From contig CAWGRQ010000035.1 in NCBI GenBank assembly GCA_963824985.1, positions 1-16,686 of the forward strand: 16,686 nucleotides of DNA, in the 5' to 3' direction. Made by a program: the position numbers and the translations under genes. Shown here one piece after another: positions 1 to 8,635 of the stretch (position 1 is the stretch's first letter; each line of letters begins with the position of its first letter). The notes under the pieces are model-generated. The model was not told where the DNA came from and did no database searches. It saw only the letters and a list, made by a program, of their open reading frames with translations. This stretch comes from JAFNAG01 sp963824985. GTDB lineage: Bacteria; Acidobacteriota; UBA6911.

Positions 1-147
1 TGGCGGCGCGTCGCTCCGTCGGAATATATTTGACCTCTCATTCACAAAACTCCCAAGGTATGGAGCAATTTATAATAATAACATGAAGCCGCATTACCGG
101 GGAGCCGGCAGCCTGCCGCCGCATTCGGTTTGAATCGGGCCAAAGAA

Positions 148-414
148 CAAAAACGCCACGGATTACAGGGATTTCACAGATTCAAAAAGCCTGGAGGATC
201 ACACCTTTGAACTGAGGCGACCAGGCACCGTTGTTACCGAGCAGAGCCAGCCGGATCCGTGCATTTTGTGAACCTCCAGCATAGCGACGATGGCTGTTCC
301 TGTAAGTTCTTCATTAAGCACAATAACCCCCGTCGCATCTACCAGGCAGCCCAGGCAAATGATCCAGAATTTTTTGACAAATCTGTGTAATCCGTGGAAT
401 CCGTGGCGTTTTTG
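148..414. repeat. 267-bp inverted-repeat element (copy 1)
   Basis: Two arms of about 40 bases face each other: 148-188, and 371-414, which ends in the reverse complement of the left arm's start. The outermost 14 bases pair perfectly (caaaaacgccacgg with ccgtggcgtttttg); the inner parts match imperfectly. The right arm contains the direct duplication aatccgtgg-aatccgtgg, shared with a second element at 5003-5166. The interior (189-370) has no convincing gene. Its minus strand is open for roughly 55 codons, but no family or start is recognised. I read this as a miniature palindromic repeat of the REP/MITE type. The rest of 1-516 holds nothing else I can support, apart from a possible tail of an upstream reading frame ending at 33. 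Confidence 0.6.
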
Positions 415-516
415 ATTTTATTTCCACAGGTCGGTGGCAATCACGGTAATTCCGTCAAGAACATTTGTCCTCGGGACCACGGTTTGGCATAATGCGCGCT
501 CGGATACGAGGTTTCC

Positions 517-1236
517 ATGGCAGGCAGTGTAAGTGCGTGGGTACGAAAGTACTTGAAGGAGACCCGGCGCCCTATCTATTCGGCGGCGCTGGTTCTCCCC
601 TTTTTCATCATTTATCATGTCGGCACCCTATTTTTTCGCTCAACCTACATCAATGGCGCCGACGCCCTGATAATCCGCCTGCTCAGTGCGTTGTCTGTGC
701 ACTCGATGTTTGCCTCGGCGCTGGTCCTGCTTGCCTGCTTCATCGTCTGGCAGTTTCAGACGCGCGCCAGATGGGACATCGATTCCCGCAAACTGCTGGC
801 GTTGTACGCCGAAAGTCTGTTTTTCGCGATGCTGCTGTTCGCCGTGTTTGCCTATTTCCCGGCCCTGTTGAGTCGGGCCATTTCAGACCGCGGCGAACCG
901 GGCGGAATCCAGAAACTGGTGCTATATTGCGGGGCCGGCATCTATGAAGAACTGGTATTTCGCGGGTTCCTGGTGGGACTGCTGATGCTCGTGTCAACCC
1001 GGCTGTTGCGCATGGAGAAAACGTCAGCCTCCATTGTCTCCGCGGTCCTGGCGGCATTGCTGTTTGCGCTCTTCCATTATCTGGGGCCGGGAGGGGATTC
1101 GTTCACCTGGGGAAGTTTCGTGCAACGCACCTGGGGAGGCCTTTATTTTTCGGTTCTGTTCGTGACTCGCGGTTTCGGGGTCACGGCAGCCGCCCACGCA
1201 TTCTATGACATAATCGTAGGCCTGGTGATCCATTAA
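517..1236 (+). CDS. CPBP-family intramembrane metalloprotease (CAAX protease / Abi)
   Basis: This is a 239-residue polytopic membrane protein with hydrophobic segments near residues 20-40, 60-78, 98-118 and across the C-terminal third. It carries the three signatures of the CPBP/Rce1-like glutamic metalloprotease family: EExxxR (Glu144, Glu145, Arg149 in YEELVFR), then FxxxH in LFALFH, and finally HAxxD in HAFYD near the C-terminus. Family members cleave peptides within the membrane; in bacteria some mature bacteriocins or protect against them, but most have no known substrate. The start is supported by GAGG five bases upstream of the ATG. It stands alone on this strand, 220 bases before glgP and with a hairpin after its stop, so it is probably monocistronic. 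The substrate cannot be told from the sequence. The family call is firm; the biological role is open. Confidence 0.85.
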   Translation: MAGSVSAWVRKYLKETRRPIYSAALVLPFFIIYHVGTLFFRSTYINGADALIIRLLSALSVHSMFASALVLLACFIVWQFQTRARWDIDSRKLLALYAESLFFAMLLFAVFAYFPALLSRAISDRGEPGGIQKLVLYCGAGIYEELVFRGFLVGLLMLVSTRLLRMEKTSASIVSAVLAALLFALFHYLGPGGDSFTWGSFVQRTWGGLYFSVLFVTRGFGVTAAAHAFYDIIVGLVIH

Positions 1237-1252
1237 CTGGGATCTGATTTTG

Positions 1253-1274
1253 GCGGATTCATGGAATTCCGCCG
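1253..1274 (+). terminator. Hairpin after the CPBP gene, possible terminator
   Basis: GGCGG (1253-1257) pairs with CCGCC (1270-1274), and the inner ATTC (1258-1261) pairs with GAAT (1265-1268). This gives nine pairs with one bulged base and a three-base loop, 16 bases after the stop codon. No T-run follows, so it would be an atypical terminator or merely an mRNA 3'-end structure. Confidence 0.3.
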
Positions 1275-1456
1275 GCCTCGGATATTTAATCAAGGGGAGC
1301 GGAAGTCCGCGCGCCGGTTTCCATTCCCGCCGGAGGGGGCGCGCATACGTAATCCCCGGGACCCTTTGATTCGATAAGGAGGGGTGTGCAAGGCAATTTC
1401 GCACAAGGCAGCCCCGTGTACCCAAACGCGATTACGGAAACAGGAATGAGGAACGA

Positions 1457-4018
1457 ATGATCCGTCCGAAAATCACCTTTGCCGTTGCCCCCTCTCTACC
1501 CAGAGAAATGGATTGTCTGAGGGAGATCTCCTACAACCTGCTCTGGGCCTGGGACCATGAACTGCTTGAGCTGTTCATGCACCTGGATCCGGAGTTGTGG
1601 GAAAAAACCAACCACAATCCGGTCCAGATGATCGGGCGCATACGGCAGGAGGTTCTCAATGAGGCCCTGCGCGACGATGCCTTCATGGCACAGCTGGATC
1701 GGGCCGCAGAACACAGTCGCGAATATCTGAACAATCGCGCAACCTGGTTTCAGAGGGCATACAACGGCAAGGAGCGGCAGCCAATCGCCTATTTTTCCGC
1801 CGAGTTCGGGGTGACCGAGTGCCTGGCCACCTATTCCGGGGGGCTGGGATTGCTCGCCGGCGACCACCTCAGGTCGGCCAGCGATCTTGGAGTTCCGATT
1901 GTCGGCGTCGGCCTGCTGTACCAGCGGGGCTACTTTCGCCAGTACCTCAATGTCGATGGATGGCAGCAGGAGCATTATCCGGAGAACGATTTTTACAGCA
2001 TGCCGTTGCGCCTGGAACGCTCCTCGGACGGCAAGCCCTTGACGATCGCGGTCGAATACCCCGGACGGACTGTACACGCCCAAATCTGGCGCGCTCAGGT
2101 GGGCCGGGTTCCACTGTATCTGCTGGACACAAGCATTCCTGCGAATACCCAGGAGGATCAGGGCATTACCGACCAGCTTTATGGCGGGGATCGAGAGGTG
2201 CGCATCCGGCAGGAAATCCTCCTTGGTATCGGCGGGTATCGAGCTCTGTTGGCGGTTGGCACCGAGCCTGCCGTATGCCATATGAACGAAGGGCATTCGG
2301 CGTTCATGGCTTTGGAGCGCTGCCGGCGGCTGATGGCTGAACAGGGTCTGTCCTTCGCGGAAGCCCGCGAGGCTACCATCGCCGGAACCGTATTCACAAC
2401 TCACACCCCGGTTCCTTCCGGAAACGACTATTTCTCCCCCGGACTGATGGAAAAATATTTCTCCGCCTTCGCCTCGTCGCTGAATCTCTCGATACGCGAT
2501 TTCCTTGCGCTCGGCCGGCATAATCCCGGCAATGATCTCGAAGATTTCTGCATGACGATTCTGGCGCTGCGGATGGCGGGGCACAGCAATGGCGTAAGCA
2601 AATTGCATGGGCAGATCTCGAGGAATATGTGGAAGAACGTATGGCCGGACCTTCCGATCGAGGAGGTTCCCATCGGATCGATCACCAACGGCGTTCACGC
2701 TCCCACCTGGGTCAGCCGGGATATGGCGGGACTCTTTTCCCGGTATCTCGGACCGCGCTGGCGGGAGGATCCTGGGGATTATGCCCTCTGGAGCCGTATT
2801 CATCACATTCCGGACGAAGAGCTCTGGAGGACTCATGAACGGCGGCGGGAACGCCTGGTAGCGTTCGCCCGTCAGCGGCTGCGTTCGCAACTGGAGGCGG
2901 TCGGCGCCCCGCCTGCGGAGATTGCACAGGCGGACGAAATCCTCGACCCCGAAGCTCTGACGCTGGGGTTTGCGCGGCGCTTCGCCACTTATAAACGCGC
3001 TACCCTGCTGCTGCGCAATCCGGAACGTCTGCTGCGCATTCTGAGCGACAAGGATCGTCCTGTGCAGCTCCTCTTCGCCGGCAAGGCGCATCCGCATGAC
3101 AGCGCGGGCAAGGAGCTCATCCGGCAGATCGTCCACTTCTCACGGCGCCCCGAAGTCCGGCGACGAATGGTGTTCCTGGAAGATTACGACATCACCGTTG
3201 CGCGCTATCTCGTCCAGGGTGTCGACGTCTGGCTGAACACACCCCGCCGTCCCATGGAGGCAAGCGGCACCAGCGGGATGAAGGCGGCATTGAACGGAGG
3301 GCTCAACCTCAGCATCCTGGATGGCTGGTGGGATGAGGCCTACGGTCCCGACACCGGATGGGCTATCGGTCGCGGAGAGGAATATGGCGACGAGAACTAC
3401 CAGGATGAAGTGGAGTCGAATGCCCTCTATGAACTCCTGGAAAAGGAAGTCATTCCGCTTTTCTTCGCCCGAGCCGCGAACGGACTGCCCCGTGCCTGGC
3501 TTGCCAAGATGAAGACCGCCATGCGCGTTCTGGGCCCGCAGTTCAACGCCAAACGGATGGTGCGGGAGTATGTCGAGGGATTCTACCTGCCGTCCCAGGA
3601 GCGCTATAACGGTCTGGCCGGCAATCATTTTCAGCGCGCCAGAGAGCTTTCATCCTGGAAGGAACGGCTGCGCAGCCGCTGGCACGAAATCCGCATCCTG
3701 GAAGTCAGAGGCGACATTCAGGCCGATTTCAGGGTAGGCGACGAGTTTCGCGTTCACGCCGTGGTCAACCTGGCTCAGTTGAACCCGGACGAGGTAACCG
3801 TCGAATTGTACCAGGGGCCGCTGGACGCCCGCGGAAATATCATGAATCCCAAAATCACCCCCATGTCACCCAATGGCAATCATGACGGTGACGTGCACGA
3901 ATTTCACGGGACCATTGAACCCGATACCAGCGGACGGCACGGCTATACGGTGCGCGTCATGCCCAAAAACCCCGATCTGGTCTCCCCCCAGAAGGAAGGA
4001 CTGGTTCTCTGGACCTGA
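1457..4018 (+). CDS. glgP: Alpha-glucan (glycogen) phosphorylase, DUF3417 type
   Basis: At 853 residues this matches the bacterial/archaeal branch of glycogen phosphorylase (GT35, EC 2.4.1.1), which releases glucose-1-phosphate from alpha-1,4-glucans using pyridoxal phosphate. Residues 1 to about 110 form the DUF3417 N-terminal domain (ISYNLLWAWDHELLELF), followed by the active-site stretch YFSAEFG and the GGLGLLAGDH loop. The cofactor-binding lysine is Lys609 in ASGTSGMKAALNGG, followed by LDGWWDEAY. The last 120 or so residues form a beta-rich extension usual for this branch. The start is supported by GAGG seven bases upstream. The HAD gene follows after 234 bases, so linkage into one operon is uncertain. 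The large overlapping frame on the opposite strand (1496-3136) is a composition artefact. The reading frame is intact and enzyme activity is the expected outcome. Confidence 0.93.
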   Translation: MIRPKITFAVAPSLPREMDCLREISYNLLWAWDHELLELFMHLDPELWEKTNHNPVQMIGRIRQEVLNEALRDDAFMAQLDRAAEHSREYLNNRATWFQRAYNGKERQPIAYFSAEFGVTECLATYSGGLGLLAGDHLRSASDLGVPIVGVGLLYQRGYFRQYLNVDGWQQEHYPENDFYSMPLRLERSSDGKPLTIAVEYPGRTVHAQIWRAQVGRVPLYLLDTSIPANTQEDQGITDQLYGGDREVRIRQEILLGIGGYRALLAVGTEPAVCHMNEGHSAFMALERCRRLMAEQGLSFAEAREATIAGTVFTTHTPVPSGNDYFSPGLMEKYFSAFASSLNLSIRDFLALGRHNPGNDLEDFCMTILALRMAGHSNGVSKLHGQISRNMWKNVWPDLPIEEVPIGSITNGVHAPTWVSRDMAGLFSRYLGPRWREDPGDYALWSRIHHIPDEELWRTHERRRERLVAFARQRLRSQLEAVGAPPAEIAQADEILDPEALTLGFARRFATYKRATLLLRNPERLLRILSDKDRPVQLLFAGKAHPHDSAGKELIRQIVHFSRRPEVRRRMVFLEDYDITVARYLVQGVDVWLNTPRRPMEASGTSGMKAALNGGLNLSILDGWWDEAYGPDTGWAIGRGEEYGDENYQDEVESNALYELLEKEVIPLFFARAANGLPRAWLAKMKTAMRVLGPQFNAKRMVREYVEGFYLPSQERYNGLAGNHFQRARELSSWKERLRSRWHEIRILEVRGDIQADFRVGDEFRVHAVVNLAQLNPDEVTVELYQGPLDARGNIMNPKITPMSPNGNHDGDVHEFHGTIEPDTSGRHGYTVRVMPKNPDLVSPQKEGLVLWT

Positions 4019-4117
4019 GTACGCGATCCCCAAAATGCGCTGGCGTATCATATGAAACGCGGAAAAGCGCCGCCTTCGGACGCCGCTGGAATTTCGGGCA
4101 AGCGGCGTGCAAACGCG

Positions 4118-4157
4118 CCCGGGGCTTGCGGCCCTTCGGCCGGCGCTCGCGCCCGGG
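4118..4157 (+). terminator. GC-rich cruciform after glgP, possible terminator
   Basis: The outer arms CCCGGG (4118-4123 and 4152-4157) enclose an inner stem (CGGCC 4129-4133 with GGCCG 4138-4142) capped by the tetraloop CTTC. It sits about 100 bases past the glgP stop and has no T-tract. It may end or stabilise the glgP transcript. The rest of 4019-4252 shows no gene. Confidence 0.3.
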
Positions 4158-4276
4158 TGGACCGGGTAGTCCTTGACCGGCCCTGAGTTCGGCATATCAC
4201 GGCAGGGGTACGAAAAAGCGGCTCTCATTGGCTCCAGGATCGAGCATAATTCATGAATAGGGAGCGGGATTTATTT

Positions 4277-4950
4277 ATGGCATACCGGAAGCCGATCCGA
4301 GGAGTAATCTTTGACATGGATGGCCTGCTCCTCGATACGGAGCCTTTTTATACCAAGGCCTCGCAGCTGGTCGCCGCCCGCTACGACAGAGTTTTTGACT
4401 GGTCGGTGAAATCGCAGATGATCGGCAAACGGGCCGAGGAGTCTGCCCAGGTATTCGTGGATTTGCTCGGATTGCCGCTGACACCCGAGGAATATCTGGA
4501 GGCGCGTCAGTCCGTGCTCGAGGAACTGTTTCCACAGGCCGAACCCATGCCGGGCGCGGTGCGCCTTACAGAGCATCTGCACCGCTCTTCCATCCCCCAA
4601 GCGGTGGCAACCAGTTCCAGCCGGCGGCACTACCTGCTCAAAACCAGCCGCCACCAGAGCTGGTTCGGCATCTTCAACAGTCTGGTCATGGAGATGATCC
4701 GGCGGTCAGATTCGGCAAGCCCGCTCCCGACATTTTTCTGCTCGCGGCACAACGGTTGGGAGTAGAGCCTGAAGCTTGTCTGGTTTTTGAGGACTCTCCT
4801 GTCGGCGTCACCGCCGCCCTTGCCGCGGGCATGCCGGTCATCGCAGTCCCGGATCCCCACCTGCAGCCGGAGTTATTGCGCCACGCCAGCCAGGTGCTCG
4901 GCAGCCTGGATGAATTCGACCCCGCCGCATGGAGCCTCCCCCCGTTTTAA
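4277..4950 (+). pseudogene. HAD-family phosphatase broken by a one-base deletion
   Basis: This is a haloacid-dehalogenase-type phosphatase of the beta-phosphoglucomutase / HDHD1-like subgroup. Motif I is FDMDGLLLDTE (nucleophile Asp13, acid Asp15 from the 4277 ATG) and motif II is the ATSSS segment. The frame starting at 4277 runs out at 4765, but the missing C-terminal half continues in the next frame down to 4950: GDDPAVRFGKPAPDIFLLAAQRLGVEP, then motif IV VFEDSPVG. The change falls at 4689-4692, where atg-gag-atg replaces the expected atg-gga-gat; one additional G restores the family sequence LVMGDDPAVRFGKPAPD exactly. ATG 4277 is preferred over ATG 4253 because a purine-rich stretch precedes it and the family motif begins nine residues later. 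As written the gene makes a truncated protein lacking motifs III and IV. A sequencing error in a GGG run is the main alternative to real decay. The natural substrate is unknown. Confidence 0.85.
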
Positions 4951-5002
4951 CCCGCATTATTCATGAACCTCTGTATCCGTCAATCCCTGTGGTCAGAGGC
5001 AG

Positions 5003-5166
5003 CAAAAAGCAGCCACGGATTCCACTGATTTTTTTAAGGCACTGCCATTAGGGCAGTGTTTCATGCACCATCCAGGATGCAGGCAAAGTCGACGACATCA
5101 TTTGGTGCGCCTCGTTGTGCGCATGCCCCATGGATATGAATCCGTGGAATCCGTGGCTGCTTTTTG
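5003..5166. repeat. 164-bp inverted-repeat element (copy 2)
   Basis: The arms are 5003-5035 and 5136-5166. The outer part of each arm (caaaaagcagccacggattcc and its complement at the other end) pairs perfectly for about 21 bases, then once more after a single mismatch. The right arm shares the 19-base string aatccgtggaatccgtggc with the element at 148-414, although the outermost bases differ between the copies (gcagcc here, cgcc there). It lies between the HAD gene and the end of trxB, in a stretch (4951-5250) with no other gene. The interior (5036-5135) looks non-coding. Confidence 0.65.
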
Positions 5167-5250
5167 AGGAGCCGAACAATTACGAACCTCTTTCGCAAAC
5201 GAAAGGACAGTCGAAAACTTCCATTTTTTCAAGAGTCTCCGGTTTGCGGC

Positions 5251-6192
5251 TCAACCGACGGCGGGCTGAGCCTCCAGCCAGCGTTGAGCGCGGAGGGCCG
5301 CCATGCAACCGAATCCGGCCGCAGTGATGGCTTGACGAAACTCATAATCATGGACGTCACCGGCGGCGAAGACCCCTTCGACACTGGTTTCCACGCAGTT
5401 TTGCGTGATGATATAGCCGTGCGCGTCCAGGGCCAGGGCGCCGGCGAGAAAACGGGTGCTGGGGCTGTGTCCGATCCCCATGAAGACCCCGTCTATGGAT
5501 TCCACCCGTTCCTCACCGGTCAGCAGATTCTTCAGGTGCACGCTTTCGAGCGCATCCTGCCCCTCATATCCGGTCAGCGTCGTGTTCCAGTAAAATGAGA
5601 TTTTGGGATTGGCTCGGGCACGCTCCTCCATGATCCTGGTCGCGCGCAGATGGTCGCGGCGATGAATGACGATCACCTTCGCCGCATGATGCGCCAGGGT
5701 CAGAGCCTCTTCCATTGCCGTGTCGCCCCCGCCGACGACCATTACCTCCCGGCCGCGGAAGAACCGGCCGTCGCAGATGGCGCAGGCGGAAATACCTTTG
5801 TTGCGGAACTTCATTTCATTTGGCAGATGGAGCCAGTTGGCACTGGCTCCGGTCGCGATGACGATCGCGCGCGCCTCATGCCAGTCATTTCCGGTGCGCA
5901 GCCGGAAAGGCCCCCGGGGCGTGAAAACCACCTCCTCGACATCCTTTTCCAGGATTTCCGTCCCGAAGCGTTCTGCCTGCGACCGTGTTCGCTCCATCAA
6001 TTCCGGCCCGGTAATCCCGGTGGGAAAGCCGGGGAAATTCTCTATCTCACTGGTAAACATGAGCTGACCTCCGGGCAGCTGGAGGTCTTTGGGTTCCGAT
6101 GCAATGAGCAGCGGCGCCAGGCTGGCACGCGCGGCATAAATCGCGGCCGTGTATCCGGCTGGCCCCGAGCCTATGATGATCAACTCTCGCAT
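5251..6192 (-). CDS. trxB: Thioredoxin reductase (NADPH, FAD)
   Basis: This 313-residue enzyme is of the usual length for low-molecular-weight thioredoxin reductase, which passes electrons from NADPH through FAD and a redox disulfide to thioredoxin in the cytoplasm. Visible features are the N-terminal FAD site GSGPAGYTAAIYAARA, the redox pair Cys137-Ala-Ile-Cys140-Asp (CxxCD), the NADPH site GGGDTAMEEA with the 2'-phosphate-binding HRRDHLRA, and the C-terminal FAD contact GVFAAGDVHDYEFRQA. The CAIC spacer replaces the more common CATC. ATG 6192 is chosen over the in-frame GTG at 6204 because GGAGG lies just before it and the FAD motif follows at once; the spacing of three bases is short. It is the last gene of the minus-strand run, 59 bases after bfr. 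Substrate specificity toward thioredoxin rather than another small redox protein is assumed from the family. Confidence 0.92.
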   Translation of the reverse strand: MRELIIIGSGPAGYTAAIYAARASLAPLLIASEPKDLQLPGGQLMFTSEIENFPGFPTGITGPELMERTRSQAERFGTEILEKDVEEVVFTPRGPFRLRTGNDWHEARAIVIATGASANWLHLPNEMKFRNKGISACAICDGRFFRGREVMVVGGGDTAMEEALTLAHHAAKVIVIHRRDHLRATRIMEERARANPKISFYWNTTLTGYEGQDALESVHLKNLLTGEERVESIDGVFMGIGHSPSTRFLAGALALDAHGYIITQNCVETSVEGVFAAGDVHDYEFRQAITAAGFGCMAALRAQRWLEAQPAVG

Positions 6193-6251
6193 ATTCCTCC
6201 ACACGGCCCGGATTCCCGGCGAACGCCGGGATTCCGGGCGCAGCGTTTGTC

Positions 6252-6722
6252 CTATTTTCCGGCCTGTACCACGAGATAATTCTGGATCCCGAGTTCCTTG
6301 ATCAGGCTTAACTGCTCTTCGATACCATCCACGTGTCCTTCTTCCTCTTTCAGCAGCTTTTTAAAGAGCTCCGCGGTGCCGTTGTCCTTTTCGGCGATGG
6401 CTACCGCGATCAGGCTGTTGTACAGGGCAACCGCCCCCAACTCCAGTTCCAGATCATTCTCCATCATCTGGGGGACCTTCTGCCCGATGTTTAACTTCCC
6501 GTATTTGGTCAGGGTCGGTGCGCCGTCGAGAAACAGGATGCGCTCGATCAACTGCTCTGCGTGCTTCATCTCATCGATGGACTCTTTCTTGATGAAAGCG
6601 GACAGCTTGCCATACCCCCAGTTCTCGCACATTTCCGAGTGCAGGATATACTGGTTGATTGCGGTCAATTCCTCACTCAACGCCTCGTTGAGCGCTTCAA
6701 TCACTTTTTTGCTACCCTTCAT
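6252..6722 (-). CDS. bfr: Bacterioferritin
   Basis: The 156 residues match the usual bacterioferritin length. It forms a 24-subunit iron-storage shell that oxidises Fe(II) at a di-iron site and carries heme between subunit pairs. Every ferroxidase ligand is at the E. coli position: Glu18, Glu51, His54, Glu94, Glu127 and His130. The heme-ligand methionine Met52 is in ESIDEMKHAE, and the C-terminal LGIQNYL is typical. The frame is open up to 6812, but ATG 6722 is the correct start: GGAGG sits eight bases upstream and the family begins with MKGSKKVIEAL. The open extension would only overlap the preceding peptidase gene. It lies 22 bases after that peptidase and 59 before trxB, so it is probably cotranscribed. 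No iron-regulator operator was recognised. Function is confidently predicted. Confidence 0.94.
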   Translation of the reverse strand: MKGSKKVIEALNEALSEELTAINQYILHSEMCENWGYGKLSAFIKKESIDEMKHAEQLIERILFLDGAPTLTKYGKLNIGQKVPQMMENDLELELGAVALYNSLIAVAIAEKDNGTAELFKKLLKEEEGHVDGIEEQLSLIKELGIQNYLVVQAGK

Positions 6723-6744
6723 AATCATCTCCTCCCAGTGATGG

Positions 6745-8625
6745 TCACATGTTTTTGATAACAATGCGTTTTTTGTCTTTGCCGCCGTATTTGGAAGCAG
6801 TGTTGAATTCAATCCAGCCTTCGCTGCCGGTCATTTTGACCAGGCAGCGAAACCGCTTTGAATCCTGGCCGCGCAGCCGGAATTCCGTCTCCGGCCCGGT
6901 CAATGCCGCGGCGCCGTCAGGCAGATTCAGAGCCTCGACCCTGGGCGCACCCGCGGGAATCTCCACCAGGGATATATTGGGGGACATCGACAGCGCCAGC
7001 TTGTCGTTGATCGCGGTTTTGAGTTGAACCGCCCGGTCCGAAGAGGTCGGGTACACACGCTCGTTCTGAACGATAACATCCACCCAGTAAAGATCTCCGG
7101 TTGCCGGAGCCACGGAGACCGGTCCGACCTGCACCTTGGGGAACTGGCTGGCACAGTAAAGCACAAATTGCGAATTGCGCAGTGCTTCGGTTTCCATGTA
7201 GCGGGCGGGGGGGGTCCGGGTGACATGCTTTTTGGCCGAACTCCCGATCCAGATCTCTCCGAGATCCGGATGGTTGAACTTGCGGGGCGCAATCCATCCT
7301 TCGCCGGTTAATTCAGTATCTATCCATGCCATCATCTCGTCGTCATCGACCCTGCCGTCCGCGTTCACGTCGGCTTCGGACACCGGGCTCCCCCAGAGTT
7401 CGATGAGATACGCGAAAGCGCCCAGCATATAATAGGAGTTCGCCTGGGCCTGCCCGGAGAGACCACTGATGGTCGGATTGTATTCCTTGAGGATTCGGGC
7501 GCCCTGCGTGACTATCGCCATCTGCGTTTCCATGTCAGTCTGGTATTCCGGCGCCACGGTTCGGTTGAAGAGCTGCGCATACCGGTTGATTTTGCGCATC
7601 TCCTGCAGTTGCTGGCCTACCCGGGCGTCCGCCTGCTGCCGCTGCTCCGGTGTCAATGCGCTCCGGGCATCGGGCGGAGCGGCAAACATGATCAGCCTGC
7701 CCGTGTTGTGGAAATGAAAGCTGGCGAAAATATTGCCATGCTTTCGCTGAAACTCGAAGACATTGCGCGTTTCGATCTCGGACAAAGGATATGGCCACCC
7801 GGAGCCCAGGTCCCACCCATAGGCAAAGTTCCGATTGGGATCCGGCCCGCCGATATCGTCCTCGTTAATGCGGCCATCGCCGTCGTTGTCAAACCCTTCT
7901 TCCCCGATCCGGCGGAAGCGCTTCGCCGCGTCGCCTGGATCCGTGACGCGGACGAACCGCCTGTTATCGGCCGACATCTTGAATTCGCCCGCGGGGTCCT
8001 CGACCCACATGATCGAAATCTCCGCATCGCCGTCGACATCCTCGGTCTGATCCTCGTCGTAGAGTCCATCGCCATCGTTGTCTTCCGGCCGATAGGGTTC
8101 ACGCGGGTTGTTGGCCGTGTTCGGGAATGAGGCGTACGAATCGTTGGCATCGACATTCAGCCCCGGGAGGATGTAAAAAGTCCGCGTATTGAGCAGATCG
8201 TAGACATACGGGTCATAGTCGTACCGGGTCAAAAGATACCAGGCGGCATAGAGGGAGCAGGTCACGCCGTTGATCTCGTTGCCGTGAATCGCGCCGTCCA
8301 CCCACATTGCCGTTTTTTCTTCCGCCTTGCCGGTGGACTTTGCAGTAATGGTCAGGAGGAACTGATCCCGACCCATGCGGCTCTTGCCGATGCTGCCGAT
8401 ATCGGCAAGCTGCGGGTATTGTTTTTGCAAATCATGCATGATCTTGGTCCACTCGGCATACGAGTAGTACCGCTTCCAGCTGATGGGAAAATCCTGTTCG
8501 CCATGATACCCGCCGGGACTGGTCTGCAGCTTTTTTTGCGCAATGGCAGGATTGAAGCCGATAACCGCAAGCAGTGAAACCAGGATAAGTGCCGGCAGGG
8601 AAATCCAAAGTTGTTTCGTACGCAT
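6745..8625 (-). CDS. Secreted M14 zinc carboxypeptidase with calcium-type loops
   Basis: This is a 626-residue M14 (carboxypeptidase A/T-like) metallopeptidase. Residues 1-29 are a signal peptide ending AIA-Q, so it is exported. Zinc ligands are His114 and Glu117 in GAIHGNEING and probably His304 in ASFHFH; substrate-binding arginine/asparagine are in DPNRNF (262-267); the catalytic glutamate is in YLIELWG. Unusually, two aspartate-rich loops of the DxDGDG type (about 182-192 and 246-257) are inserted between the zinc ligands, and a third, DVNADGRVDDDE, follows the catalytic glutamate. These resemble dockerin/EF-hand calcium loops. The C-terminal 150 residues look like a beta-sandwich accessory domain. 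GGGGG six bases before the ATG serves as ribosome-binding site and falls inside the 10-base gap after the upstream peptidase gene, indicating tight coupling. It likely degrades extracellular peptides; exact specificity is not predictable. Confidence 0.88.
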   Translation of the reverse strand: MRTKQLWISLPALILVSLLAVIGFNPAIAQKKLQTSPGGYHGEQDFPISWKRYYSYAEWTKIMHDLQKQYPQLADIGSIGKSRMGRDQFLLTITAKSTGKAEEKTAMWVDGAIHGNEINGVTCSLYAAWYLLTRYDYDPYVYDLLNTRTFYILPGLNVDANDSYASFPNTANNPREPYRPEDNDGDGLYDEDQTEDVDGDAEISIMWVEDPAGEFKMSADNRRFVRVTDPGDAAKRFRRIGEEGFDNDGDGRINEDDIGGPDPNRNFAYGWDLGSGWPYPLSEIETRNVFEFQRKHGNIFASFHFHNTGRLIMFAAPPDARSALTPEQRQQADARVGQQLQEMRKINRYAQLFNRTVAPEYQTDMETQMAIVTQGARILKEYNPTISGLSGQAQANSYYMLGAFAYLIELWGSPVSEADVNADGRVDDDEMMAWIDTELTGEGWIAPRKFNHPDLGEIWIGSSAKKHVTRTPPARYMETEALRNSQFVLYCASQFPKVQVGPVSVAPATGDLYWVDVIVQNERVYPTSSDRAVQLKTAINDKLALSMSPNISLVEIPAGAPRVEALNLPDGAAALTGPETEFRLRGQDSKRFRCLVKMTGSEGWIEFNTASKYGGKDKKRIVIKNM

Positions 8626-8635
8626 GATCGCCCCC

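Noticed and set aside
1..33. Tail of an upstream gene (WRRVAPSEYI-stop)
   Set aside because: Only ten codons are visible; nothing distinguishes it from a chance open frame.
148..414. CRISPR array or tandem repeat
   Set aside because: The repeats are two inverted arms with one interior, not regularly spaced direct repeats with spacers.
1496..3136. 546-codon open frame on the minus strand
   Set aside because: It lies wholly opposite glgP, whose family motifs run throughout; the minus-strand product has no recognisable domain and arises from the G+C-rich codon pattern.
5164..5598. 144-codon plus-strand frame
   Set aside because: It lies opposite the C-terminal part of trxB and has no protein-like features.
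6723..6812. N-terminal extension of bacterioferritin
   Set aside because: The family starts at MKGSKK, GGAGG fits ATG 6722, and the extension overlaps the end of the preceding peptidase gene.
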